From the NCBI GenBank assembly GCA_021647945.1, contig JAKITT010000026.1, positions 1 through 35,143 of the forward strand: DNA of 35,143 nt, given 5' to 3'. A program made the translations under genes and the position numbers. Below the pieces are notes generated by a model. It made no database searches and was not told the DNA's origin. It was given only the letters and a program-made list of their open reading frames with translations. Of this stretch, positions 8,045-16,637 are shown piece after piece (within the stretch, counting starts at the first letter, position 1; the number at the start of each line of letters is the position of its first letter). This stretch comes from Candidatus Polarisedimenticolaceae bacterium. Its GTDB lineage: Bacteria; Pseudomonadota; Gammaproteobacteria; Chromatiales; Chromatiaceae.

Positions 8045-10339
8045 CTATGACGGCTTTTCGGGAGGCTCTTCGTAGGCTTCAGCAAAGGAGCACTCTTTCT
8101 GCGGGCAGACCCGCTCGGTGCCTTTGCGTTTGGTGGTCTTGATGCTAAGAATCGGCCAGCCGCATGATGGGCAGGGCCCGGCGGTGGGTTCGTTCCAGAT
8201 GGCATAGTCACAATCGGGGTATTTAGAGCAGGAGAAGAAGATCTTACCGCGACGTGACTTACGCCGCATGATGGTGCCTTTGTTACACTTAGGGCACTCA
8301 ACACCGGTGTCGGTTGGTTTTTCGATGGGTTCGATATGCTTGCAGTTTGGATAACCAGAGCAGCCGATAAACTTGCCATAACGGCCCTGTTTGAAGATCA
8401 GGTCAGAGTCACATTCGGGGCACTTCCGCCCTTCGACGATTTGTGGTTCATCTTTGGTCTCACCATCTTCGCCAAGGTTGCGGGTGTAGTCGCACTCGGG
8501 ATAGTTATTACAGCCGATGAAGCGGCCGTGACGACCGAGCCTAATGGAGAGTGGTTGCTCACATTTAGGGCACTTCTCATCCATCGCCTCATGAGTCACA
8601 TCGCTACGCTTGACGTTGGCTTCGGTGTAATCAATGCGCTCTTTGAATGGTCCCCAGAATTGTTCCAGCAGTGGCACCCACTCTTTTTCACCGCGTGATA
8701 TGGCATCCAGATCGTCTTCTAGATTGGCGGTAAAATTGTAATCAACATACTGGGTGAAGTATTCGGTTAGGAAGCGTTTCACCACGCGGCCGACATCGGT
8801 GGGTGAGAAGCGTTTCTTCTCCAGCACCACATATTCGCGATCTTGCAGTGTTGAGATGATGGAGGCGTAGGTCGATGGGCGACCGATGTCGTGCTCCTCC
8901 AGTGTCTTAACCAAGCTTGCCTCACTAAAGCGAGGGGGCGGTTCGGTGAAGTGTTGCTCAGGGCGGATGGCGAGCAGTTTAATCTTATCGCCCTCCTCCA
9001 GTGGAGGCAGCATCTTCTCATCATCATCGCCCGCTTTGGCGTCATCTTTGCCTTCCATATAGACAGCGATGAAACCGGGTTTGGTGATGGTTGAACCGTT
9101 GGCGCGGAAGGTGTTGCCTTCGCCGCAGCTCATATCAGCCGCGACGGTGCTGATGGTGGCGTGGATCATCTGACATGCGACGGCACGTTTCCAGATTAGC
9201 TCATAGAGTTTTGCCTGTTCAGTGCTTAGTGCAGACTTGATCTCATCAGGGATCTGCTCGGCTGACGTGGGGCGGATCGCCTCATGCGCCTCTTGTGCAT
9301 TTTTTGCTTTGGTCTTAAAGATGCGTGGTTTGTCGGGGCATTGGTCTGCACCATAACGATGCTGGATCAGCTCGCGAATATCATCCATCGCCTCGCTGGC
9401 CAGATTGACCGAATCGGTACGCATGTAGGTGATCAGACCTGCGATGCCACTGCCGACATCAATACCCTCATAGAGCTGTTGGGCGATACGCATGGTGCGC
9501 TGGGTGGTAAAACCAAGCTTACGTGCCGCCTCCTGCTGTAGCGTTGAGGTGGTGAAGGGGGGCGCTGGATTACGGCGGCGCTGTTTGCGCTCTACCTTGG
9601 ATATGGTCAGCTCGCCTTCGACGGCGGCCAGCAGCGTCTGTTCGGCGGTAGCGGCTGTCTCGCCATCGGTGATGCTGAATTGGCTCTGTTTTTCGCCATT
9701 AAGATAGGTCAATTTGGCGCTGAAGTTGGCTTTCTTTTTATTCAGGTCAGCTTCAATGCTCCAGTACTCACGTGCTTTGAACTTCTCGATATCCTCTTCC
9801 CGTTCGACGATCATCCGCAGGGCAGGGCTCTGTACTCGGCCAGCAGAGAGGCCGCGTCGTATCTTCTTCCATAGCAGTGGGGAGAGGTTGAAACCAACCA
9901 AGTAGTCAAGTGCGCGTCGTGCCTGTTGAGCGTTGACTAAATCGAGTGAGATCTCACGCGGGTTGGCGATGGCATCTTGTACGGCGCGCTTGGTGATCTG
10001 ATTAAAGACCACCCGATGGACAGGTTTGTCTTTTAGCAGTTTGCGCTGTTTTAAAATCTCTAAAAGATGCCATGAGATCGCCTCGCCCTCACGATCCGGA
10101 TCGGTTGCGAGATAGAGCGCATCGGCCTTTTTAACCGCCTTGGCGATCGCCTGAACATGACGATCATTTCGCTCGATGATCTGATACTTCATTTCGAAGT
10201 CATTGGCTGTGTCGACCGCACCCTCTTTGGGTATCAGGTCACGCACATGGCCATATGAGGCCAGAACCATGAAATCTTTGCCCAGGTACTTCTCAATCGT
10301 CTTTGATTTAGCGGGTGATTCAACAATGACCAGATTCAT
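8045..10339 (-). CDS. topA: DNA topoisomerase I
   Basis: The 764-residue type IA topoisomerase relaxes negative supercoils. The TOPRIM domain starts MNLVIVESPAKSKTIEKYLG (Glu7) and has the DPDREGE motif (Asp80, Asp82, Glu84). The active-site tyrosine is Tyr305 in LITYMRTDSVNL. The C-terminus has four zinc-ribbon-like cysteine units: CPKC..CNNYPEC, CPEC..CSGYPNC, CPKC..CSKYPDC and a diverged CPSC..CPQKEC. E. coli TopA is longer (865 aa) with additional C-terminal repeats, so this tail is more compact. The gene is downstream of smg with a 69-bp gap, in the same direction as dprA-smg. Confidence 0.97.
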   Translation of the reverse strand: MNLVIVESPAKSKTIEKYLGKDFMVLASYGHVRDLIPKEGAVDTANDFEMKYQIIERNDRHVQAIAKAVKKADALYLATDPDREGEAISWHLLEILKQRKLLKDKPVHRVVFNQITKRAVQDAIANPREISLDLVNAQQARRALDYLVGFNLSPLLWKKIRRGLSAGRVQSPALRMIVEREEDIEKFKAREYWSIEADLNKKKANFSAKLTYLNGEKQSQFSITDGETAATAEQTLLAAVEGELTISKVERKQRRRNPAPPFTTSTLQQEAARKLGFTTQRTMRIAQQLYEGIDVGSGIAGLITYMRTDSVNLASEAMDDIRELIQHRYGADQCPDKPRIFKTKAKNAQEAHEAIRPTSAEQIPDEIKSALSTEQAKLYELIWKRAVACQMIHATISTVAADMSCGEGNTFRANGSTITKPGFIAVYMEGKDDAKAGDDDEKMLPPLEEGDKIKLLAIRPEQHFTEPPPRFSEASLVKTLEEHDIGRPSTYASIISTLQDREYVVLEKKRFSPTDVGRVVKRFLTEYFTQYVDYNFTANLEDDLDAISRGEKEWVPLLEQFWGPFKERIDYTEANVKRSDVTHEAMDEKCPKCEQPLSIRLGRHGRFIGCNNYPECDYTRNLGEDGETKDEPQIVEGRKCPECDSDLIFKQGRYGKFIGCSGYPNCKHIEPIEKPTDTGVECPKCNKGTIMRRKSRRGKIFFSCSKYPDCDYAIWNEPTAGPCPSCGWPILSIKTTKRKGTERVCPQKECSFAEAYEEPPEKPS

Positions 10340-10408
10340 TAGCGTCGATTTTATGTTAGAGGTTAAAAATATAATTTAGTCAGCAATAGGCCTGTCGCTC
10401 TGTACAAG

Positions 10409-10885
10409 CTAGTGCAGATAGAGAGGGGCCTCGTTGTAGACCAGATCTTCCATGCGGACAAAAGCGCTCTCTTGACCGGGTTGGTTCATCAGAACCAGCA
10501 GCACAATCCATTTGAGATCGTCTACATCAATATAGGCGCTCTCTAAGGCTAGCGCGCGTTCAATGACCAGTTCACGCCCTGCTGCATTGATGATCTCATT
10601 CTGCTCAAGAAACATTAGCAGTCCGCGTGCATCGGCATCAAGGCGGTTGCTCTCTTCAGCGGTGAAGATTCGGGTGGCGTTAGCTTGGCGCACCGGGGTG
10701 GGAGGATGACTAATCTGTTTGGCTAGTTCATCAAGCCAGAAGAAGGCTTTGTCTATTTCGTTCTGTGAAAAACCTACTTCGGCCAAGTCATTGCGCAGTG
10801 CGTGCTGATCATCTGGCGGCGGTTGGTCATCATCCATGTAATTTTCGTAGAGGTAGATCAAAATATCTACAACATTTTCGTTCAT
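10409..10885 (-). CDS. smg: Smg/DUF494 family protein
   Basis: This 158-residue protein starts MNENVVDILIYLYENY and contains DLAEVGFSQNEIDKAFFWLDEL, matching the Smg family of small acidic helical proteins usually encoded next to dprA. Its molecular function is not established. I place the start at ATG 10885, which overlaps the dprA stop by one base (TGATG) with GAGGA nine bases upstream. An in-frame TTG at 10888 would add one residue. Translational coupling to dprA is likely. Confidence 0.92.
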   Translation of the reverse strand: MNENVVDILIYLYENYMDDDQPPPDDQHALRNDLAEVGFSQNEIDKAFFWLDELAKQISHPPTPVRQANATRIFTAEESNRLDADARGLLMFLEQNEIINAAGRELVIERALALESAYIDVDDLKWIVLLVLMNQPGQESAFVRMEDLVYNEAPLYLH

Positions 10886-12027
10886 CAAGCAGAGTCCTCA
10901 AGAGGGGGTTGGTCGCCTGGGCTGTTGCCTGTTCGATAGTAGCGCCCACCGGGAGCTGATGCTACGGCTCCATCCAGTTCTAATAGTAACAGCATGGAGG
11001 AAACTGCCCCAGTGGTCAATCCACTTCTTTCTATGATCTTGTCGATGGGCTGAGGGTCGTAGCCCAATGCCTGTAAGAGGGCTTGGTACTCCGGATCCAG
11101 CTGCACTGTATTTGGTGATTCAACTGGGCTTAATGGTGGCTGAGCCTGTTTGGGCAGTAGACCGAGTAGTGGTGCTAGCTCCTCTACGATGTCATCGGCG
11201 GTCTCAACCAGTTTGGCCCCCTCTCTGATCAGTCGGTGGCAACCACGCGCCAATGGGTTGTGGATGGAGCCGGGGATGGCAAACACCTCTCGTCCCTGCT
11301 CCATAGCCAATCTTGCGGTAACCAGTGAGCCACTCTTCATAGCGGCCTCAACCACCAGTGTGCCGAGTGATAGTCCACTGATAATGCGGTTGCGGCGTGG
11401 GAAGTTGCTGGGGTGTGGTTTGGTGCTGAGTGGAAATTCGGAGACCAGCGCCCCATTTTCGGCAATTTGGTGAGCCAATTCACGATGACGCGCTGGGTAG
11501 ACCCGATCAAGCCCGGTGCCGGCAATGGCGATGGTGTGTCCCGTTTCGAGTGCGCCGCAGTGTGCAGCGCCATCAATGCCGGTGGCTAAGCCACTGGTGA
11601 TGGTGAAACCATGGCTTGCTAAAAAACGTGCAAACTGACGGCTGGTCTCGTTGCCGCTGGTTGAGGGGTTGCGGCTGCCGACAATGGCCAGTTGTGGTGT
11701 CGAGAGGAGGTCAGGATCACCATGCACATAGAGCAGCATAGGTGGGTCGCTGATTTCACGCAGCATGACGGGGTATTGCGGGTCACACCAGGTCAGGAGG
11801 TGATGATTGGGCTGCTCAAGCCACGCGAGTGCATCATCAAGTTGTGCGCTCTCTGGGGCGGCGAGATACTCCAGGCTTCGGCTGCTGAGTTTGCATGCAC
11901 GCAGCTCAGCGGGTGTGGCGCTAAGAGCTGCTTGTGGTGATCCGAATTTTTCAAACAGCCGCAGTGCTGTCCGGCTGCCGATGCCGGGAGCGTTGGTCAG
12001 CGTCAGCCACGCTAATCTCTCATCCAT
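10885..12027 (-). CDS. dprA: DNA processing protein DprA
   Basis: The 380-residue protein binds incoming single-stranded DNA and loads RecA during natural transformation. It has an N-terminal helical domain with a helix-hairpin-helix-like segment (NAPGIGSRTALRLFEKFG), a Rossmann-like core from LAIVGSRNPS through TITSGLATGIDGAAH, IAGTGLDRVYPARH, FPRRNRIISGLSLG and IPGSIHNPLARGCHRLIREGA, and a C-terminal winged-helix domain (about 305-365). It lies 25 bases after the LysM gene and overlaps smg. The full domain set suggests a functional protein, but no other competence gene is in the window. Confidence 0.96.
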   Translation of the reverse strand: MDERLAWLTLTNAPGIGSRTALRLFEKFGSPQAALSATPAELRACKLSSRSLEYLAAPESAQLDDALAWLEQPNHHLLTWCDPQYPVMLREISDPPMLLYVHGDPDLLSTPQLAIVGSRNPSTSGNETSRQFARFLASHGFTITSGLATGIDGAAHCGALETGHTIAIAGTGLDRVYPARHRELAHQIAENGALVSEFPLSTKPHPSNFPRRNRIISGLSLGTLVVEAAMKSGSLVTARLAMEQGREVFAIPGSIHNPLARGCHRLIREGAKLVETADDIVEELAPLLGLLPKQAQPPLSPVESPNTVQLDPEYQALLQALGYDPQPIDKIIERSGLTTGAVSSMLLLLELDGAVASAPGGRYYRTGNSPGDQPPLEDSA

Positions 12028-12052
12028 GACGATCTATCGTAGTAACGCTCTC

Positions 12053-13099
12053 TTAGTATCCAGGCGTGCGTACAGTATCGTTGACATGCAGTGAGTCGGT
12101 GGCATACATAACCAGCCCAAAGCTGACGCGCTCAAAGGTGCGGTAGACCATCAAAATGCCCGCCTCTTCGAGAGGTAGTTTTATGCGTTCGCTGCGACGG
12201 TAGTTGACGATGTCACGAATCTCCTCACCCCCTTGTAGAATGCGTAGTACGTGGCCAGGCGCTAAGCCGTCGTGACTGCCGCGATTGAGTACGACGGTGT
12301 GGTATTGGCCAATTTGAGAGACACCGTTTAAGACAGAGATGATCTGCCCTTCAATCAGCGTTTCAGGTGCCTTTGGTTGGAAATTGGTGAGTGGTTCATC
12401 TGTAATAATAGGCATTAGACGGTCACCAATAACCGTCTCCATCTCTGTTTTTGTGAGCAGAAGTTTGGCAGGGTCACCGGTACGCTGAAGATCGGCATTG
12501 CCGACGAATAGTGCTTCATAGCCAAGAATTTCGTCAGTGATGGGATCTATATAGGGCTTGCCTGGGCGAACCACCTCATACTTCCAAGATTGCGGCTCCG
12601 TGATGGCGCGGACATAAATTTGGTGTCCGGCGCCGCCAATGATGTGATCTCCCAGAAAGTGAACAACATAGGGTGCATCATCAAGCTCTCCCTTATCCAA
12701 GACGTAAGGGCGGGTTAGAAACTGGGCAATGGCATCAATAGGGATGGTTGGAATGGCTTGATCGAGAAGCTCTGAGCGTACTTTTGGTGATAGCTTGAGA
12801 TCTCTGGAGGCGGCACGCTCTACTCGAAGGACCGGTGCGCCATCAATGAATGACAGGGCAATAACATCGCCTGGGTAGATTAGGTGAGGGTTTTCAATCT
12901 GTGAATTAGCTTGCCACACATCGGGCCAGTGCCAAGGGTCACGTAGAAATCGGGCCGATATGTCCCACAGTGTGTCGCCACGAACAACAGTGTAGCGTTC
13001 AGGGTGTACTGAATTGAGTTCGACCGGCGCAGCAAAAGCGGCCGTGGAGAGAAGCAGCCCAAGCAGTAAACCAGCAATTTTTTGTACAGAGTAGGACAT
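12053..13099 (-). CDS. Secreted LysM domain protein
   Basis: A 348-residue exported protein. The signal peptide ends AAFA (about residue 23) and one LysM domain follows (about 36-82: YTVVRGDTLWDISARFL, then NPHLIYPGDVIAL). LysM modules bind peptidoglycan glycan strands. The rest (about 90-348) is a conserved but uncharacterised region, typical of the protein encoded between def and dprA in many gammaproteobacteria. I use ATG 13099, with AGGA about six bases upstream and a proper signal peptide. A GTG at 13123 would add eight residues. It is divergent from def, and the ~115 bp between them must hold both promoters. Confidence 0.9.
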   Translation of the reverse strand: MSYSVQKIAGLLLGLLLSTAAFAAPVELNSVHPERYTVVRGDTLWDISARFLRDPWHWPDVWQANSQIENPHLIYPGDVIALSFIDGAPVLRVERAASRDLKLSPKVRSELLDQAIPTIPIDAIAQFLTRPYVLDKGELDDAPYVVHFLGDHIIGGAGHQIYVRAITEPQSWKYEVVRPGKPYIDPITDEILGYEALFVGNADLQRTGDPAKLLLTKTEMETVIGDRLMPIITDEPLTNFQPKAPETLIEGQIISVLNGVSQIGQYHTVVLNRGSHDGLAPGHVLRILQGGEEIRDIVNYRRSERIKLPLEEAGILMVYRTFERVSFGLVMYATDSLHVNDTVRTPGY

Positions 13100-13213
13100 G
13101 AGATTTCCTATTAACCAAGTCACTAATACTGGCGGAAATTCTCACCAGTTTTCAGTATGATCATAATGTTAGCGCAGATTCTTACTTTTATTCTATAACA
13201 TTTGGAAAACCCC

Positions 13214-13747
13214 ATGGCAATTCTCGACATTCTTCGATTTCCCGATCCTAGGCTGCGCAATAAGGCGCAGCGGATTGAGCAAGTGGATGCCGCGTTGCGC
13301 CGTTTGGTGGATGATATGCTCGAAACGATGTATCAGGCGCCAGGTATTGGTCTTGCGGCGATCCAAGTGAATGTGGCGAAACGCTTGGTGGTGATCGATA
13401 TCTCCGAAGAGAAAGATCAACCGCTGGTTCTGATCAATCCTGAAATTATCGAGAGTGATGGAAGCGAGGAGTATGAGGAGGGGTGTCTCTCTGTGCCGGG
13501 TGTCTATGAAACGGTGAAACGTGCGGAACGTATCCGAATTAAGGCGCAGGATCGACAGGGCGTCCCTTTTGAGCTGGAGACCGATGAGTTGTTGGCGATT
13601 TGTATACAGCATGAAATTGATCACCTCGATGGCAAGCTCTTTGTCGATTATCTCTCCAGTCTGAAACGTCAGCGTATTCGTAAGAAGCTGGAGAAAGAGG
13701 GGCGCCAAGATGCACCGGCAGAAGCACCGGATCATCGGCCTATTTGA
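13214..13747 (+). CDS. def: Peptide deformylase
   Basis: The 177-residue metalloenzyme removes the formyl group from nascent proteins. All three family motifs are present: [17 protein letters not shown] (metal ligand Cys91) and QHEIDHLDG (His133, Glu134, His137), close to E. coli numbering. The ATG at 13214 gives the typical start [14 protein letters not shown] with GGAAAA upstream. A TTG at 13202 would add four residues and is less likely. It is followed by fmt after 55 bp. Deformylase and formyltransferase act at opposite ends of the same N-formyl-Met cycle. Confidence 0.97.
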   Translation: MAILDILRFPDPRLRNKAQRIEQVDAALRRLVDDMLETMYQAPGIGLAAIQVNVAKRLVVIDISEEKDQPLVLINPEIIESDGSEEYEEGCLSVPGVYETVKRAERIRIKAQDRQGVPFELETDELLAICIQHEIDHLDGKLFVDYLSSLKRQRIRKKLEKEGRQDAPAEAPDHRPI

Positions 13748-13802
13748 GTCTATCGGGCAGCCCCCCTTTTACTGAGACACCGTTCCCAATATTGAGAATT
13801 TA

Positions 13803-14741
13803 ATGAGTCAGCCATTGAAGATAATTTTTGCAGGCACCCCCGAATTTGCTGCCGAAGCGTTGCAAGCGCTGTTGAACACGGAGCATCAAGTGGTTGCTGT
13901 CTATACCCAACCAGACCGCCCTGCCGGGCGTGGCCGAAAGTTAACCGCCAGTCCGGTTAAAGCGTTGGCGCTTGAGTTCGGTCTGCCCGTTTATCAGCCT
14001 GCAAACCTGAAGGGTGAAGAGGATCTACAAACACTGGAAGCACTGCAGGCTGATTTGATGATAGTTGCTGCCTACGGCCTGATCTTGCCACAACGGGTGC
14101 TGGATGCGCCAAAAATTGACTGCATCAATATCCACGCCTCACTGCTGCCCCGTTGGCGCGGTGCTGCGCCGATTCAACGTGCCATTGTGGCCGGTGATAG
14201 CGCCTCGGGCATCACTATCATGCAGATGGAGGCGGGGCTTGATACCGGGCCGATGCTCTATAAATTGAGCTGCCCCATTGAGAGAGATGAGACCGGCGGT
14301 TCACTGCACGACAAACTGGCTGTGCTCGGTGCGCAGGCGCTGCTTGAGGCGCTGCCGGGTATCGCTGATGGTTCTATCCAGCCAGAGGTTCAAGATGATT
14401 CACTGGCCACCTATGCGCACAAGTTGACCAAGGCCGAGTCGAAGATTGATTGGACAAAACCGGCCATTGAACTGGCGCGTCAGATCAACGCCTTCAACCC
14501 CTGGCCAGTCGCCCAGGCCGATATGGAGGGCAGACCTCTGCGCCTCTGGCAAGCTGAAGCACTTGCTCAGTCGGCCACGCAACCACCAGGTAGTGTCGTG
14601 GCGAGTAGTCACTCGGGTATTGATGTAGCGACGGTTGATGGGCTGTTGCGCATTCTACAGCTACAGCTGCCAGGTAAACGGGCCATGAGTGTCGCCGATT
14701 TCCTCAATGCCAACGATATGGATGGGAAAGTGCTTGGCTAA
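13803..14741 (+). CDS. fmt: Methionyl-tRNA formyltransferase
   Basis: The 312-residue enzyme formylates initiator Met-tRNA. The N-terminal Rossmann-like catalytic domain (about 1-190) begins [16 protein letters not shown] and has the active-site region [20 protein letters not shown] with the Asn/His pair and the conserved downstream TGPM. The C-terminal OB-fold domain (about 207-310) binds tRNA. The length is typical. The Shine-Dalgarno is weak (TTGAGA). The 3' end overlaps the proposed rsmB start by 20 bases. Confidence 0.97.
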   Translation: MSQPLKIIFAGTPEFAAEALQALLNTEHQVVAVYTQPDRPAGRGRKLTASPVKALALEFGLPVYQPANLKGEEDLQTLEALQADLMIVAAYGLILPQRVLDAPKIDCINIHASLLPRWRGAAPIQRAIVAGDSASGITIMQMEAGLDTGPMLYKLSCPIERDETGGSLHDKLAVLGAQALLEALPGIADGSIQPEVQDDSLATYAHKLTKAESKIDWTKPAIELARQINAFNPWPVAQADMEGRPLRLWQAEALAQSATQPPGSVVASSHSGIDVATVDGLLRILQLQLPGKRAMSVADFLNANDMDGKVLG

Positions 14742-16074
14742 ACAGCGGTCATCTAAAGGCAAAGGTCGCCAGCGGCCAGCCACCGCACGCCTGCTTGCCA
14801 TTGAGGTGTTGCAGCAGCTTTTGCAGGATGGTCGCTCGCTCAGTGATACCCTGTCAGTCGCTCAGCAACGCCTTGATGAGGCAAAAGATCAGGCGTTGTT
14901 GCAGGAGTTCTGCTTTGGTGTAGCACGCTGGTTTGGTCGCCTTGATGCCATTGCGGCACAGCTGCTACAGAAAAAACTTAAACGTAAAGATTTTGATATC
15001 CAACTGCTGATTCTGTTGGGTCTCTATCAGTTGATCTATATGCGTCTGGCCGATCATGCGGCGGTTTCACAAACGGCCGAATCGGCGCGCACCATTGGCA
15101 AAAGCTGGGCGGTGGGGCTGATCAATGGTGTGCTGCGCAACTTTCAACGGCGTGATACTGAATTGTTGAAGCAGGCAGATGCGACCCAATCCGCACGCCT
15201 CTCCTCACCTGAGTGGTTGCTACAGATGGTGCAGCAGAGCTGGCCGGAGAGATGGCCGCAACTGTTAGATGCGGCCAACCAACGACCACCGATGACCCTG
15301 CGCATCAATGAGAGACATCTGTCACGCGAGGCCTATCTGCAACAACTACAGCAGCAGGCAATTGAGGCAGAGCCGGTGGCTGAGCTGCCCGCTGCCGTGG
15401 TGTTAAAGAGGCCGAGACCGGTGTTGGCGCTGCCGGGTTTCGCCGAAGGTGACTTCTCGGTACAAGACGCGGGTGCGCAATTGGCGGCGACGCTGTTGGA
15501 TCTAAAGCCGGGCTTGCGGCTGCTTGATGCCTGTGCCGCCCCCGGCGGTAAAAGCTGTCACATCTTAGAGTTGGTCAGTGATATTGATCTGACCGCGATG
15601 GATATCGATGCACGGCGTCTTGAACGGGTGCAGGAAAATCTACAACGCCTCAAGCTCAATGCCACTTTGGTGACGGGTGACGCGGCCAAACCGGAGGGCG
15701 ACTGGGCGGTGCAGTGCTACGATCGCATCTTGCTTGATGTGCCCTGCTCGGCCACCGGGGTTATCCGTCGTCACCCCGATATCAAATGGCTGCGTCGTGA
15801 GGAGGATATTGCACAATTGGCACAACTACAGTCACAGATCCTCAATGCCATCTGGCCACTGTTGAAACCGGGGGGGCTGTTGCTCTACGCCACCTGTTCG
15901 TTGCTGCCGGATGAAAATGAGCTGCAAGTGGGCCGCTTTTTGGCCCGCACGGCCGATGCAACAGCGCGGCCTATCCAAGCGACATGGGGGCATGCTAAGT
16001 CTGTTGGGCGTCAAACCCTGCCGGGGGAGGCGACAATGGATGGTTTCTACTACGCCTTGCTGGAGAAGAGATGA
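14722..16074 (+). CDS. rsmB: 16S rRNA (cytosine-967-C5)-methyltransferase RsmB
   Basis: The 450-residue enzyme methylates C967 of 16S rRNA using SAM. An N-terminal NusB-like RNA-binding domain (about 20-150) precedes a Rossmann methyltransferase domain. Motif I is [11 protein letters not shown] (near 268). The two catalytic cysteines are Cys342 in DVPCSATGV and Cys392 in YATCS. I chose ATG 14722 ([10 protein letters not shown]). A TTG at 14734 is another candidate, and the longer frame from 14689 overlaps fmt by 53 bases and is unlikely. The stop overlaps the next gene by ATGA. Confidence 0.95.
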   Translation: MGKCLAKQRSSKGKGRQRPATARLLAIEVLQQLLQDGRSLSDTLSVAQQRLDEAKDQALLQEFCFGVARWFGRLDAIAAQLLQKKLKRKDFDIQLLILLGLYQLIYMRLADHAAVSQTAESARTIGKSWAVGLINGVLRNFQRRDTELLKQADATQSARLSSPEWLLQMVQQSWPERWPQLLDAANQRPPMTLRINERHLSREAYLQQLQQQAIEAEPVAELPAAVVLKRPRPVLALPGFAEGDFSVQDAGAQLAATLLDLKPGLRLLDACAAPGGKSCHILELVSDIDLTAMDIDARRLERVQENLQRLKLNATLVTGDAAKPEGDWAVQCYDRILLDVPCSATGVIRRHPDIKWLRREEDIAQLAQLQSQILNAIWPLLKPGGLLLYATCSLLPDENELQVGRFLARTADATARPIQATWGHAKSVGRQTLPGEATMDGFYYALLEKR

Positions 16075-16637
16075 TCGCTCGCGCTTCACTTGTCATGCTG
16101 CTATTGATGCCGCTGATCAGTGTCAGCGCAAAGGGGGCAGAGTCGGCTGAATTCATCATTGAGATGGTGGAGACCACGCTGAAGGATGGCCGCTATTTGA
16201 TGGATGCCCGGATCGGCTACCAGCTCAGTGAAATCGCCTTAGAGGCGCTCGATAACGGCGTACCGATCACCCTTGACCTGCATGTTGAACTGGTTGAATC
16301 CGGCACCTCCTGGTTTTGGCAGGAGCGTCTGGTGGATAGCCATATTCGGCACACCATTCGTTACCACTCACTGGCTGATAGCTATCAGCTGTTTGAACAT
16401 AGCAGCCAGCAGATCACCAATTTTGTCACGCGCAGTGCATTGCTGTCGGTGCTGGGTGAGATATCAGGTTTTGAGTTGGTTAGAGTGGAGCGACTGCGAC
16501 CCAACATAACGTACCAGGTGCGTATTAATGCGGAACTTGATATTGAATCGCTACCGCTACCGCTACGGCCGACGGCCTATCTGCAATCGGCCTGGAAACT
16601 TTCAAGTGGGTGGAGCCAATGGCCGTTGGAACACTGA
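16071..16637 (+). CDS. DUF4390 secreted protein
   Basis: The 188-residue protein has an N-terminal signal peptide (about 1-20, cleavage near VSA) and a beta-rich domain with FWQERLVDSHIRHTIRYHSL and a C-terminal SAWKLSSGWSQWPLE. This matches DUF4390, a family of unknown function typically encoded between rsmB and an NtrY-type kinase. Its ATG overlaps the rsmB stop by four bases and its end overlaps the kinase gene by 19 bases, so the three are translationally coupled. A periplasmic role linked to the kinase is plausible from position only. Confidence 0.9.
   Translation: MIARASLVMLLLMPLISVSAKGAESAEFIIEMVETTLKDGRYLMDARIGYQLSEIALEALDNGVPITLDLHVELVESGTSWFWQERLVDSHIRHTIRYHSLADSYQLFEHSSQQITNFVTRSALLSVLGEISGFELVRVERLRPNITYQVRINAELDIESLPLPLRPTAYLQSAWKLSSGWSQWPLEH

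Noticed and set aside
13194-13199. TATAAC as a -10 box for def
   Set aside because: It would leave only a few leader bases before the ATG, with the SD almost at the transcript start. No matching -35 was convincing.
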